This document shows, piece by piece, positions 1-8,013 of a stretch of DNA of 64,000 nt. A program made the translations under genes and the position numbers. The notes below the pieces were generated by a model, which saw only the letters and a list, made by a program, of their open reading frames with translations, was not told the DNA's origin and searched no databases. The DNA comes from Nocardia terrae (GTDB lineage: Bacteria > Actinomycetota > Actinomycetes > Mycobacteriales > Mycobacteriaceae), in NCBI RefSeq assembly GCF_009760405.1, contig NZ_WRPP01000004.1, positions 124,001-188,000 on the forward strand, read 5' to 3'. Position 1 is the stretch's first letter. The number at the start of each line of letters is the position of its first letter.

Positions 1-70
1 AATCCGGTTGCGCCTTCGCGATTTCCACGAGCGTGCGCACCGCGTAATCGACCTTCGCGGTGATGTGCAC
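1..70 (-). CDS. Rrf2-family transcriptional regulator, N-terminal fragment
   Basis: Only the first 23 codons lie in the window; the gene runs off the left edge. The start is GTG at 70, with an AGGAG Shine-Dalgarno five bases upstream. The translation MHITAKVDYAVRTLVEIAKA matches the start of Rrf2 regulators, which typically open with a K-x-D-Y-A-V-R motif leading into the winged helix. Rrf2 proteins are DNA-binding regulators, often with an Fe-S cluster, but the cluster cysteines would lie beyond the edge, so the subtype cannot be judged. The family call rests on this motif alone. Confidence 0.7.
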   Translation of the reverse strand, partial: MHITAKVDYAVRTLVEIAKAQPD

Positions 71-108
71 GGGAGCTCCTGATCAAGATCGGTGGTAAGA
101 GAAAAACC

Positions 109-696
109 CTATCGCGCCGGATAGAGCACGCCGAGTGCGGCATTCAACAGTGTCGCCTCGATGTGATCGATATCGGTGTCGGGCACGATCTCCTGGGACA
201 TCATGGCGGTGCTGAGCACCTGCATGGCCGCGGTGGCGCGCAGCAGGGTATCGGCGTCGGCATGGGGCCCGGCCAGCCATCGGCAGGTGCGGTGGTGCAA
301 TTCGATCAGGTCGGGGTAGCGATTGCCGAGGGCGTTGACGATGGCGACCGTGTCGCGCATGCACAGCGCGCCCACTTTCCGATTGGCGAGGGTCGAACGC
401 AGGCGTTCCCGGATGACCGCGCGCACGTTCTCGGGAGTGTGCGCGATCTCGTCGAGGCCCTCGACCTGCGTGCGCACCTCGTCGAACATCGGCTCGATGA
501 TCGCGACCAGCAGATCGACCTTCGAGGCGTAGTGATAGTAGAGCGAGGCTTTTGTGATTCCCACCGCATCGGCGACCTCACGCAGACTGCTGTGATCGAA
601 GCCCTTGGTCGAAAACAGCTGGAGAGCCGCGTCCCGGATCGCGTCCTTGGTGCTGCGACCTGCGACGACCGTTCCGGAAACGACTGGGGCACCCAT
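109..696 (-). CDS. TetR-family regulator, probable repressor of the divergent MMPL gene
   Basis: The 195-residue protein has the TetR layout: an N-terminal helix-turn-helix at about residues 15-60, including SSLREVADAVGITKASLYYH, then a helical ligand-binding domain. Its gene is transcribed away from the MMPL transporter at 914-3247. The intergenic region between them carries a strong inverted repeat (774-798), so the usual arrangement of local autoregulator and exporter applies. The ligand cannot be inferred. The ATG start at 696 gives a short N-terminal arm before the first helix, which is normal for the family. Confidence 0.85.
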   Translation of the reverse strand: MGAPVVSGTVVAGRSTKDAIRDAALQLFSTKGFDHSSLREVADAVGITKASLYYHYASKVDLLVAIIEPMFDEVRTQVEGLDEIAHTPENVRAVIRERLRSTLANRKVGALCMRDTVAIVNALGNRYPDLIELHHRTCRWLAGPHADADTLLRATAAMQVLSTAMMSQEIVPDTDIDHIEATLLNAALGVLYPAR

Positions 697-773
697 GGTC
701 TCATCCTCTCACCCGCCCTCGAAATGCGACGCACGCCACCTAGAGTCGAGGTTGTTCCTCCGCTTAACCGCTC

Positions 774-798
774 GGTAGTCTACCTACCGCACGGTAGG
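774..798. promoter_or_regulatory. Palindromic operator between tetR and MMPL gene
   Basis: CCTACCG-CA-CGGTAGG at 783-798 is a perfect inverted repeat with 7-bp arms. It overlaps a second one, GGTAG-T-CTACC at 774-784, so GGTAG half-sites recur on both strands. This is the expected form of a TetR-family operator. It lies 78 bp from the tetR start and 115 bp from the MMPL start, where it could control both promoters. The binding partner is inferred from adjacency. Confidence 0.7.
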
Positions 799-913
799 CA
801 GAATTAGTTTCGTGGAGGCGGGGGGCCTTGGAGCTCCCGGCGGCAGTGCCTGTCTACGCGCTCGCGCAAGCACCCTGTTTCGCCCGATAACCATTCGCCC
901 AGGAGAACCCCTC

Positions 914-3247
914 GTGTCCGTATACCTCTATCGGTGGGGAAAGTTCGCCTTCCGCCGGAAATGGATAGTCATCTCGGCGTGGATCGCCGGGCTGCTCATC
1001 ATCGGCGGCACCGGCGCCGCCCTCGCCAAACCCTTCCAGGACAGCTTCTCCATGCCCGGCCTGCCGTCGGAGCGGGCCACCGAGATCCTCGACAAGCACT
1101 TCCCCGGTGCCTCCAAGGATTTCGACGCCAACGCCGTCAGCGGCACCTATGTGATCGCCGCGCCCGAGGGTAAGAAGCTGACCGACCCCGAGTACGCGAA
1201 CGCGCTGCAGGGGTTCATGAACGACCTCAACGGTCTGTCGATCGTGGACAAGTCGGACCCGAAGAAGGCGCCGATGAATCCCGTCGACGTCACCAAGCAG
1301 ATCGGCAAGGCCGCGGGCGTCGACTGCCTCGACGGCGATCGATCCGCTGCGAACTTCGCCGCCAGCTGCTCGAACGCACCGCTCAACGTCCTGAACAAGA
1401 CCAACCCGGACTCGGTCGCGGTCGTCAAGGTCACGTACACCATTCCCAAGTTCTCCGACATCAAGCCGGCCGACCAGGACGCGGCCTATGACATCGGCAA
1501 GAACGCCCGGGCCGCCGGGCTGCAGGTCGAGCTCACCGGCAATATCGAGCAGAAGCAGGCCGCCGGTGGCGCGTCCGAGATGATCGGCATCGGCGTCGCG
1601 CTGGTGGTCATGATCATCGCGTTCGGTGCGATCGTCGCCGCGTTCGTGCCCATCATCACCGCGATCTTCGGTGTCGGCACCGCCATGGCCATCATCATGT
1701 TCGGCACCCACTGGCTGACCATGCCCAGCTTCACCCCGACGCTGGCGTCGATGATCGGCATCGCCCTGTCCATCGACTACGCCATGTTCGTCGTGTCGCG
1801 GTACAAACACGAACTGGCCGTATCGGATTCGCCGGAAGAGGCGGCGGGCACCGCGGTCGGCACCGCCGGTTCCGCGGTCATCTTCGCCGGTCTGACCGTC
1901 ATCGTCGCGCTGGCCGGGCTCAGCTTCGTGGGCGTCAGCTTCCTCACCTACATGGGTATCGGCGGCGCGATCACGGCCGCGATGGCGGTGCTGGTCGCCG
2001 TGACCCTGATGCCCGCACTGATCGGCGCGTTCGGCAAGACCCTGTTCAAGCCGAAGCTGCCGCTGGTCGCCCAGCACGATCCCGAGGACGAGAACTCGGT
2101 CACCAATGGCATTCGGTTCGCGCGCTTCATCGGCAAGGCTCCGTGGCTGACCCTCGCGGCGTCGGTGGTGCTGCTGGGCCTGCTGGCCGCACCGGCCGCG
2201 AATCTGCAACTGGGCCTGCCCGGCGGCGACTCGATGCCCAAGGACACCACCCTCTACAAGGCATACGACTTGCAGACCAAGGGTTTCGGTGAGGGCTCCA
2301 ACGGCACGCTGATGGTGGCCGTGGACCTGTCGAAGACGCCGGAAGGCGAGCGCGACAAGGCGCTCGGGGACCTGCGCAAGACACTGGCCGACTACTCCGG
2401 CATGGACTACCTGACCGCCACCCAGCGCAGTCAGGACGGGCAGGCCGCCCTGTTCATGGGCGTGCCCAAATCCGGGCCGAACAACAAGGAAACCAAGGAT
2501 CTCGTCGAGAACGCGCGCGACGCGGAATCCAAGTTCAACAGCCAGTACGGCATGGAATACGGCATCACCGGCACCACCGCCATCTACACCGATGTCTCAC
2601 AGGCCCTGCTGCACAAGATCATTCCGTACCTGTCCATCGTGGCCGGCGCGGCGTTCCTGCTGCTGCTGTTGGTCTTCCGCTCCATCCTGGTCCCGCTGAC
2701 CGCCGCCCTCGGCTTCCTGCTCTCCATGGCGGCCACCTTCGGCGCGACGGTGCTGCTGTTCCAGGAGGGCAAGGGCGGCCTGTTCGACCCGCACCCGCTG
2801 GTCAGCTTCCTGCCGATCATGTTGATCGGCTTGGTATTCGGCCTCGCCATGGACTACCAGGTCTTCCTGGTCACCCGCATGCGTGAGGAATACGTCCACG
2901 GCAAGTCCGCCAAGGACGCCATGATCAGCGGCTACCACCACGGCGCCCGCGTCGTGACCTCCGCCGCCATCATCATGATCTCGGTCTTCAGCGCCTTCAT
3001 GCTCGACGACAACGTGGTGGCCAAGTCCATGGGCTTCGCCATGGCGGCGGGCGTCTTCTTCGACGCCTTCATCGTCCGCATGGTGCTGATCCCGTCCCTG
3101 CTCGCCCTGCTGGGCAACTGGGCCTGGTGGATGCCCAAGTGGCTCGACCGCATCCTCCCCGACATCGACGTGGAAGGCTCCAAGCTCACCGAGCTGAAGC
3201 AGAACTCCGCGGTTGTCGAGGACAAGCAGCCGGTCACGGTCGGCTGA
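914..3247 (+). CDS. MMPL-family RND transporter
   Basis: The 777-residue inner-membrane protein has the MmpL topology: one N-terminal membrane segment, a periplasmic domain, five segments, a second periplasmic domain and a final set of segments. Asp-Tyr pairs at about D288-Y289 (SIDYAMF) and D647-Y648 (AMDYQVF) match the proton-relay pairs of MmpL3-type pumps. Such pumps export lipids or drugs using proton motive force. The reading frame is open from 812, but GTG at 914 is preferred: it has AGGAG eight bases upstream and begins MSVYLYRWGKFAFRRKW, as relatives do. The substrate is unknown. The adjacent TetR gene suggests induction by its substrate or a related lipid. Confidence 0.9.
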   Translation: MSVYLYRWGKFAFRRKWIVISAWIAGLLIIGGTGAALAKPFQDSFSMPGLPSERATEILDKHFPGASKDFDANAVSGTYVIAAPEGKKLTDPEYANALQGFMNDLNGLSIVDKSDPKKAPMNPVDVTKQIGKAAGVDCLDGDRSAANFAASCSNAPLNVLNKTNPDSVAVVKVTYTIPKFSDIKPADQDAAYDIGKNARAAGLQVELTGNIEQKQAAGGASEMIGIGVALVVMIIAFGAIVAAFVPIITAIFGVGTAMAIIMFGTHWLTMPSFTPTLASMIGIALSIDYAMFVVSRYKHELAVSDSPEEAAGTAVGTAGSAVIFAGLTVIVALAGLSFVGVSFLTYMGIGGAITAAMAVLVAVTLMPALIGAFGKTLFKPKLPLVAQHDPEDENSVTNGIRFARFIGKAPWLTLAASVVLLGLLAAPAANLQLGLPGGDSMPKDTTLYKAYDLQTKGFGEGSNGTLMVAVDLSKTPEGERDKALGDLRKTLADYSGMDYLTATQRSQDGQAALFMGVPKSGPNNKETKDLVENARDAESKFNSQYGMEYGITGTTAIYTDVSQALLHKIIPYLSIVAGAAFLLLLLVFRSILVPLTAALGFLLSMAATFGATVLLFQEGKGGLFDPHPLVSFLPIMLIGLVFGLAMDYQVFLVTRMREEYVHGKSAKDAMISGYHHGARVVTSAAIIMISVFSAFMLDDNVVAKSMGFAMAAGVFFDAFIVRMVLIPSLLALLGNWAWWMPKWLDRILPDIDVEGSKLTELKQNSAVVEDKQPVTVG

Positions 3248-3262
3248 TATATCGCTGAACGA

Positions 3263-3297
3263 CGCGGCCCCCATCCGATTCCCGGATGGGGGCCGCG
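3263..3297 (+). terminator. Hairpin after MMPL gene
   Basis: A perfect 15-bp stem with 5-nt loop (left arm 3263-3277, right arm 3283-3297) starts 15 bases after the MMPL stop. It is very GC-rich. The + strand continues with only a weak T-containing tail, so it may act as a bidirectional terminator. Confidence 0.75.
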
Positions 3298-3302
3298 CCA
3301 TA

Positions 3303-3356
3303 TTACTGCGACCCCAGCGATCCCGGTCCCCACCCGACGGATTCGAGGTTCTTCAT
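3303..3356 (-). pseudogene. Possible 5' remnant of a duplicated secreted-protein gene
   Basis: An ATG at 3356 opens a 17-codon frame, MKNLESVGWGPGSLGSQ, ending in TAA. Its start and leader resemble those of the secreted-protein gene at 3428-3985: both have a GAAGGGGA-type leader, then ATGAAGAAC or ATGAAGAAC-like codons, then a shared CTCGAATCCGTC or near match. The frame is then cut off by a stop just before the MMPL terminator. It could be the stub of a tandem duplication or a short leader. The similarity spans only about 35 bases. Confidence 0.3.
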
Positions 3357-3427
3357 ATCAATCTCCCCTTCGTGCATGAGATGCCCCGACGATGACGTCT
3401 GCCTGTCCCGACTTCCATCACCAGGCG

Positions 3428-3985
3428 CTAGCCGGAGAGGGAGCTCAGCAGCGGCCCGATCACCGGAATGGAACTCGCGCTACCGGTTCCGGCTCCACCG
3501 CCGGTGGGCTGGGTGCAACTCGATCCGGCCGGAGCGGACTGCACCACGGTGACCGCCAACGGCCCAGCGAAGGGGGTGCCATAGCCGCCCTGACTGAACG
3601 GGGCCATCATGAGCTGCCACTGCCCGGCCGCGGGCGGCGTCCACTGCACGGTCACGTCCCGGCCGGCGACATACTTCACCGGGGCCGAGACGGTTGTCGA
3701 CAGCCCGCTACCGGCGGACGGTGTTTCCACCAGCGCCCACTCGTTCTGAGCGGTTTCGATGGCGGGCATCTGCGCCCACAGCGCAGAGGCGTCCGCCGCG
3801 GGGAGGGTGACGGCATAGGTCGTGCCGACACAGTAGGCCGGCGAGGTCGCAATGGTCATCTGGGCCGACGCGGTCGCGGTCACGAGGGCGGTAGCCGCCC
3901 CCGCGGTCGCAACCATAACGGCCACCCTCATCGGCACAGATCCCGCAATCCCCTTGCCTGCCAGACGGATTCGAGAGTTCTTCAC
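3428..3985 (-). CDS. Secreted protein of unknown function
   Basis: The 185-residue protein starts MKNSRIRLAGKGIAG, followed by a hydrophobic stretch (about residues 20-40, VAVMVATAGAATALVTATASA). This is a signal peptide with a likely cleavage after ASA. The mature part is rich in Ala, Thr, Gly and Ser, has two cysteines (VGTTYA region and SSCTQP) and resembles a small beta-sandwich. The C-terminus ends in a Gly/Ser-rich tail and IPVIGPLLSSLSG. No catalytic motif is visible. Many Nocardia and Mycobacterium genomes encode short secreted proteins like this; the role is unknown. Confidence 0.75.
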   Translation of the reverse strand: MKNSRIRLAGKGIAGSVPMRVAVMVATAGAATALVTATASAQMTIATSPAYCVGTTYAVTLPAADASALWAQMPAIETAQNEWALVETPSAGSGLSTTVSAPVKYVAGRDVTVQWTPPAAGQWQLMMAPFSQGGYGTPFAGPLAVTVVQSAPAGSSCTQPTGGGAGTGSASSIPVIGPLLSSLSG

Positions 3986-4105
3986 GTAGCTTCCCCTTCA
4001 CTCTTCCGACGTCGTCACGATCAACGCCATCGCAGAAGCTACAAGACCCCACCGACAATTTGAACTGCTAACATTTCAAATGGTGGATACGGTTGACGAT
4101 CCACA

Positions 4106-5215
4106 TCAGCGCATGAAACGGGTGATGGCGTTGCGGATCGTGATGCCTGTCGAAGTGGCGGGAACCATGAGGGCGCGCGCCGCGCGGAAGCCGCGTTGCC
4201 TGGGTTCGACGAGTCGGCGGTGGCGCTGTTCGTAGGCAGAGAGGGCGGCATGCGGATGATCCGGGGTCCGGGCGAGTTCGTGAGCGAGGGTGTGCGCGCC
4301 CGCGATGGCAAGAGTGGAGCCGTCGCCGAAGAGGGACAGGGATGATCCGGCGTCACCGAGCAGACCGACGCGGCCATTGAACCACTGCGGCAAGCTGATT
4401 CGGCTCACCGAGTCGAAGTAGATGTCATCGGCGGCCTTCAGCTGATCGAGGACTTCGGCGAAGATTCCGATCGGTTCGGCGAAGGCGTCGGTCACCAGCC
4501 GCTTGTGCTGGTCGAGGTCGCGGTGATCGAAACCGGGCACCGCCCGGCTGCGGAACAAGAAGGCCGCCACGGCTTTTCCCTTGGACGGATGAACCGAGAC
4601 GGCGCGGCCCGGCAGATTCAGCATCACCACCTCGCGTTCGTCGCCGAAGGCGCGGTCGACCGGCAGTGTCGCGACGTACATGCCCATGTGGCCGATGAAT
4701 TCGGACTCCGCGCCGAAGGCGAGCCGCCGGACGTTCGAGTGCAGGCCGTCTGCGCCTATGACGTAGTCGTAGCACCCGGCCGCACCGTTCTCGAACGTCA
4801 CGTCAACCCCCGCCGAATGCTGCGCGATCTCGGAAATCGAATCAGACCAGCGGAGTTCGGCGAAGTCCCGTGCCGCCTCGAGCAGGATCGCCGCCAAGTC
4901 GGCACGGGTGATCTCGACTTCACGAGCGCCGGCCCCGCCTTGAAAAGCGCTCAGTCGCAGCCTCGATCGCTCTCGCCCCGCCGGATCGACGAAGCTCATC
5001 CGATCTACCCGCGACGCGGCCGCCCGCACACTCGGCATCACCCCCATCCCCTCGATCACATCGACAGCGGGGCCCTTCACATCGACGGGATTCCCGCTGG
5101 ATCGCTGCGCGCGGGCCCGTTCCACCACGGTCACGTCGAATCCGTTGCGCCCCAGCCAATACGCGGCGGTCGAGCCGGCGATGCCCGCTCCGGAGATCAG
5201 CACTGTCTTGCTCAT
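4106..5215 (-). CDS. FAD-dependent monooxygenase (PHBH fold)
   Basis: The 369-residue enzyme begins MSKTVLISGAGIAGSTAAYW, the GxGxxG nucleotide-binding motif of FAD aromatic hydroxylases. Later it has the family's second FAD motif (GRVGLLGDAGSSLSLFGDGS, about residues 270-290), and a DG motif (VIGADGLHSNVRR, about residue 150). Such enzymes hydroxylate or epoxidise aromatic compounds, and several in actinobacteria act on antibiotics. The substrate is not visible. ATG at 5215 is chosen because AAGG lies eight bases upstream; an in-frame start at 5260 would run through the operator. It is divergent from a TetR gene with shared operator sequences. Confidence 0.85.
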   Translation of the reverse strand: MSKTVLISGAGIAGSTAAYWLGRNGFDVTVVERARAQRSSGNPVDVKGPAVDVIEGMGVMPSVRAAASRVDRMSFVDPAGRERSRLRLSAFQGGAGAREVEITRADLAAILLEAARDFAELRWSDSISEIAQHSAGVDVTFENGAAGCYDYVIGADGLHSNVRRLAFGAESEFIGHMGMYVATLPVDRAFGDEREVVMLNLPGRAVSVHPSKGKAVAAFLFRSRAVPGFDHRDLDQHKRLVTDAFAEPIGIFAEVLDQLKAADDIYFDSVSRISLPQWFNGRVGLLGDAGSSLSLFGDGSTLAIAGAHTLAHELARTPDHPHAALSAYEQRHRRLVEPRQRGFRAARALMVPATSTGITIRNAITRFMR

Positions 5216-5233
5216 CGTCATCACCTTCGATCC

Positions 5234-5294
5234 AAGTGGACGATTTTCGTCCACTTCCACGAAGGTACGCTAACCGGAAGAATCTCGTCCACTT
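5234..5294. promoter_or_regulatory. TetR operator: one full palindrome and one half-site
   Basis: A perfect inverted repeat with 10-bp arms and TTT spacer (AAGTGGACGA / TCGTCCACTT) occupies 5234-5256. The half-site TCGTCCACTT recurs exactly at 5285-5294, just ahead of the tetR ribosome-binding site. The arrangement suggests that the TetR protein at 5313-5870 represses both the FAD monooxygenase and itself. Confidence 0.8.
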
Positions 5295-5312
5295 TTTCCG
5301 GAGGTGAGGACA

Positions 5313-5870
5313 ATGGCCGAGCTCAGGGCCGACGCCCGCAGCAATCGCGACCAGATCCTGGCCGCCGCCCAACTGGTCTTCCGGGAACAGGGCGTCAATG
5401 TCTCCATGAAGGACATCGCCGACGCGGCAGGCGTCGGCGTGGGCACCCTCTACCGCCGCTTCCCCGACCGCGGCGCGCTGATCTCCGCCGCCGCCCACTC
5501 CTATTTGTCGGCCCTCGCCGACCTGGCCGCCACCGCCGAACGCGAATCCATCGACGCCTTCGACGCCATTTCCCGACTCCTACGCGAGTGCGCCGAACTT
5601 CGCCTCGGCGCCCTGGCCGCCGCCGTCGAGCCCGCCCTCCACACCGACATCAAGGCCGACTCGACCCTCATCGAAGTCCGCACCTCCATTGCCGACCGCA
5701 TCGCGCGCCTGACCACCCGGGCCCACGCGGAAGGCACCCTCCGCCCAGACGTCACACCTGCCGATCTCTCCCGCCTGATGACCCTCCAGATCTACGCCAC
5801 CCCGGACGAGTCCTACCCCACCGCCGTGAACCGCATCCTCGACTTGCTCTTCGACGGCCTCCGCCCTTGA
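5313..5870 (+). CDS. TetR-family regulator
   Basis: The 185-residue protein has an N-terminal helix-turn-helix (VSMKDIADAAGVGVGTLYRR, about residues 30-50) and a TetR C-terminal ligand domain of the SbtR-like type. The ATG at 5313 has GGAGG seven bases upstream; the frame is also open from GTG 5304, which overlaps that Shine-Dalgarno. It is transcribed divergently from the FAD monooxygenase, and its own promoter region contains the operator repeats at 5234-5294. Autoregulation and control of the monooxygenase are inferred from this. Confidence 0.88.
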   Translation: MAELRADARSNRDQILAAAQLVFREQGVNVSMKDIADAAGVGVGTLYRRFPDRGALISAAAHSYLSALADLAATAERESIDAFDAISRLLRECAELRLGALAAAVEPALHTDIKADSTLIEVRTSIADRIARLTTRAHAEGTLRPDVTPADLSRLMTLQIYATPDESYPTAVNRILDLLFDGLRP

Positions 5871-5916
5871 AAACCAGGCCCCACAACGGTTTATCTGCGT
5901 GAGGCCGCGCCAGTGA

Positions 5917-6351
5917 TCATGGGCGGGTACGAATCCAGCGGGTGGTGGAGGGGTGGGCGGCCAGCACGATGATGGCCAGGTAGAAGGAGAAGAAGGCCAG
6001 GGGGAACACCATGTCCGCGAAGCCATGGGGCCGGTACTCGGACAAGTCCGCGAAGCCGTCGGCGAAAGCGCCCAGCACGCCGACGATCACGAAGACACGG
6101 CCGACGGTGAGGCGGCGCAGCAACAGGATGCCGCCCAGGACGAGCAAGAGGGCCGCGAGCGGGCGGTAGATCAGGTGGGTTTCGGTGCCGAGAATCGAGT
6201 CCGAAGCGAGCTGGTAGCTCGCGAGTGTGCCCAACGTGAACCACACACCGAGGCAGAGCCCGAAAATGGCGGCCAGAACCGTGGTGGCATTGTTCGGACG
6301 AGGCGCAAGCGCCGGGTAGAAGTGGCCAGGCTGGTTGTGCGGGTACGACAT
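5917..6351 (-). CDS. Four-helix membrane protein of unknown function
   Basis: The 144-residue protein has a polar N-terminus (MSYPHNQPGHFYPALAPRP) and about four hydrophobic segments at residues 24-48, 63-80, 84-100 and 112-132. Charged loops hold YRP and EYRPHGF. No catalytic motif is recognised. It resembles small integral membrane proteins common in actinobacteria. It is followed downstream by the convergent tetR gene with 46 bases between. Confidence 0.7.
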   Translation of the reverse strand: MSYPHNQPGHFYPALAPRPNNATTVLAAIFGLCLGVWFTLGTLASYQLASDSILGTETHLIYRPLAALLLVLGGILLLRRLTVGRVFVIVGVLGAFADGFADLSEYRPHGFADMVFPLAFFSFYLAIIVLAAHPSTTRWIRTRP

Positions 6352-6458
6352 CGAATCCTCCTGGCTGCTCGCTCACAGGGAATCCCCTGCGCCGCATCGA
6401 TCTTGGTTGGCACCTCTTAAACAAACCTTTCGACTTGGATAAGAGCCATAGCCAGGAC

Positions 6459-6677
6459 TCACCGAGGCCCGTTAACGACCGGCGGCATCTGTGGATTCGT
6501 GCCGTCGGGCGAGACTCCGGTCGGGTGGTGGGACAGCACCCAGATGACCGCGGCGGCGGCCGCGAGGGCGACTGCGATGACTGCGTACTTCTGCCAGCGC
6601 ACGGTTCCGTAGGTCTCGGGCTTACGCCAATACCACCAGATCACCACCAGCAGAACGGCAATCGCGATCCATAGCAT
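6459..6677 (-). CDS. Small two-helix membrane protein
   Basis: A 72-residue protein with two hydrophobic helices (about residues 2-16 and 31-47) separated by a charged loop, WRKPETYGTVRWQKY, and a proline-rich tail. The codon pattern is that of a real high-GC gene. It lies 107 bases upstream of the four-helix protein on the same strand. No function is recognised. Confidence 0.55.
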   Translation of the reverse strand: MLWIAIAVLLVVIWWYWRKPETYGTVRWQKYAVIAVALAAAAAVIWVLSHHPTGVSPDGTNPQMPPVVNGPR

Positions 6678-6751
6678 GATGCCATGATGGAAAGCGCACC
6701 TTAACCAAGGCTTTTCATTCGATTAAGAGCTGCGCCCGGTCCAGGGAATGA

Positions 6752-6786
6752 GAAGGGCCCCGACCTGAATCAGGTCGGGGCCCTTC
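6752..6786 (-). terminator. Terminator after tRNA-Ser(CGA)
   Basis: A perfect inverted repeat with 16-bp arms and a 3-nt loop (AAT) ends one base before the encoded CCA end of the serine tRNA. It lies downstream of the tRNA on the minus strand and should end its transcript. Confidence 0.85.
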
Positions 6787-6787
6787 T

Positions 6788-6878
6788 TGGCGGTGGCGGA
6801 GGGATTTGAACCCTCGGAGGGGGGTTACCCCTCACACGCTTTCGAGGCGTGCTCCTTAGGCCGCTCGGACACGCCACC
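6788..6878 (-). tRNA. tRNA-Ser (CGA)
   Basis: The minus strand folds into a class II tRNA with a long variable arm. The acceptor stem GGTGGCG pairs with CGCCACC. The anticodon stem-loop is CACGC-CTCGAAA-GCGTG, giving anticodon CGA. The T arm contains GGTTCAAATCC, and CCA is encoded at 6788-6790. The long variable arm and the anticodon identify serine. Confidence 0.96.
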
Positions 6879-6933
6879 GGTGGTGACTTTACCTGAGGAC
6901 CCCGAGGATTCTGAAATCGGCTGGAGAAGGGGG

Positions 6934-7419
6934 TCAGGGGCGCTGGGATTTGAAGAAAACGTCGAGGAGGGCGGCGCATTCGGGTTCGAGGACGCCGGCT
7001 CGGACTTGGGGGCGGTGATTGAGACGTCGGTCACGGACCACGTCCCAGAGGGAGCCGACGGCTCCCGTCTTCGGTTCCCAGGCGCCGAAGACGAGGCGAC
7101 CGACGCGAGACAGCACCAAGGCTCCCGCGCACATGGTGCAGGGTTCGAGGGTGACGGCCAGGGTCGCGCCTTCGAGGCGCCAGCCGTCGCCCATCACCCG
7201 GGCCGCCGCGCGCAGGGCCAGGACCTCGGCGTGGGCGGTCGGATCGCCCAGGGCCTCACGGGCATTGGCGGCGCGGGCCAGCTCGCGGCCCTCGGCGTCG
7301 AAGACGACCGCGCCGACGGGGACGTCGCGCGGGTCGGCGGCACGCGCCGCGGCGATGGCGGCGCGCATCATCGCCTCGTCAGATCTCATCCCCTGGTCGG
7401 GGGCGAGCGAGCCGATCAA
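6934..7419 (-). CDS. tadA: tRNA-specific adenosine deaminase
   Basis: The 161-residue zinc enzyme converts A34 of tRNA-Arg(ACG) to inosine. The family signature is complete: HAEV, with the zinc-binding His and catalytic Glu (about residue 63), and EPCTMCAGA with the two zinc cysteines (about residue 92). The substrate tRNA-Arg(ACG) is encoded in this window at 15291-15363. The ATG at 7419 overlaps the stop of the upstream gene by four bases (ATGA), so the two are translationally coupled. A later ATG at 7389 (MRSDEAM) is also possible. Confidence 0.93.
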   Translation of the reverse strand: MIGSLAPDQGMRSDEAMMRAAIAAARAADPRDVPVGAVVFDAEGRELARAANAREALGDPTAHAEVLALRAAARVMGDGWRLEGATLAVTLEPCTMCAGALVLSRVGRLVFGAWEPKTGAVGSLWDVVRDRRLNHRPQVRAGVLEPECAALLDVFFKSQRP

Positions 7420-7955
7420 CGCGGGAGCTTGTCCAGGACCGCGGAGAACTCGTTGGCGAAGCCGAGGCGCTGGGCGATCATGCCGAGCTGCTCGTCGGGG
7501 TAGAGGTCGGCCTCGGCGAGGATGACGGCGAGCACCGGCTCGGGCAGGCCGAGATCGGACAGCACGCCGAGGTCGCCCTCCTCCCAGGGCTCGATGTCGT
7601 CGATCTCGTCGGGGTCGATGTCGGGGATCTCGATATTGAGTTCCTCGAGGACATCGGCCGCGATGTCGTAGTCGATGGCGGCCGTGGCGTCCGACAGCAG
7701 GATGCGGCTGCCGGTGGGGCCCGGACGCAGGATGATGAAGAATTCGTCGTCGACGTCGAGCAGGCCGAAGACCGCGCCGGAACTTCGCAGCGCGCGCAAC
7801 TCGTGCTCGGCCGCGGACAGACTGGACAGTGCCGCCTCGCTCAGGGGCGTCACTTTCCAGTTGGCTTCCTCGCGGACAACCGCCACTGCGAACCCTTCCA
7901 CGTCGTCGAACTCATCCGACGCCGCCCTGTTCGTGCTCGAGCGCTGTGCTGCCAT
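7416..7955 (-). CDS. tRNA adenosine deaminase-associated protein
   Basis: The 179-residue acidic protein begins MAAQRSSTNRAASDEFDDVE and includes FFIILRPGPTGSRILLSDAT and a stretch rich in Asp and Glu (IPDIDPDEIDDIEPWEEGD, about residues 112-130). It is the conserved upstream partner of tadA in mycolic-acid actinobacteria and overlaps tadA by four bases. Its biochemical role is unknown; the name reflects synteny. ATG at 7955 is preferred over the longer frame to 8015, which would overlap the divergent tyrA start. Confidence 0.85.
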   Translation of the reverse strand: MAAQRSSTNRAASDEFDDVEGFAVAVVREEANWKVTPLSEAALSSLSAAEHELRALRSSGAVFGLLDVDDEFFIILRPGPTGSRILLSDATAAIDYDIAADVLEELNIEIPDIDPDEIDDIEPWEEGDLGVLSDLGLPEPVLAVILAEADLYPDEQLGMIAQRLGFANEFSAVLDKLPR

Positions 7956-8013
7956 GGGCGCAACGGTAGTCCGCTTCGGGGGAAATGTTGAAGTCGTATG
8001 CGAATCTGATCGC

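Noticed and set aside
854..2209. Long minus-strand frames over the MMPL gene and other long antisense frames
   Set aside because: High-GC codon bias creates open antisense frames; their translations are rich in Arg, Gly, Asp and His with no domains.
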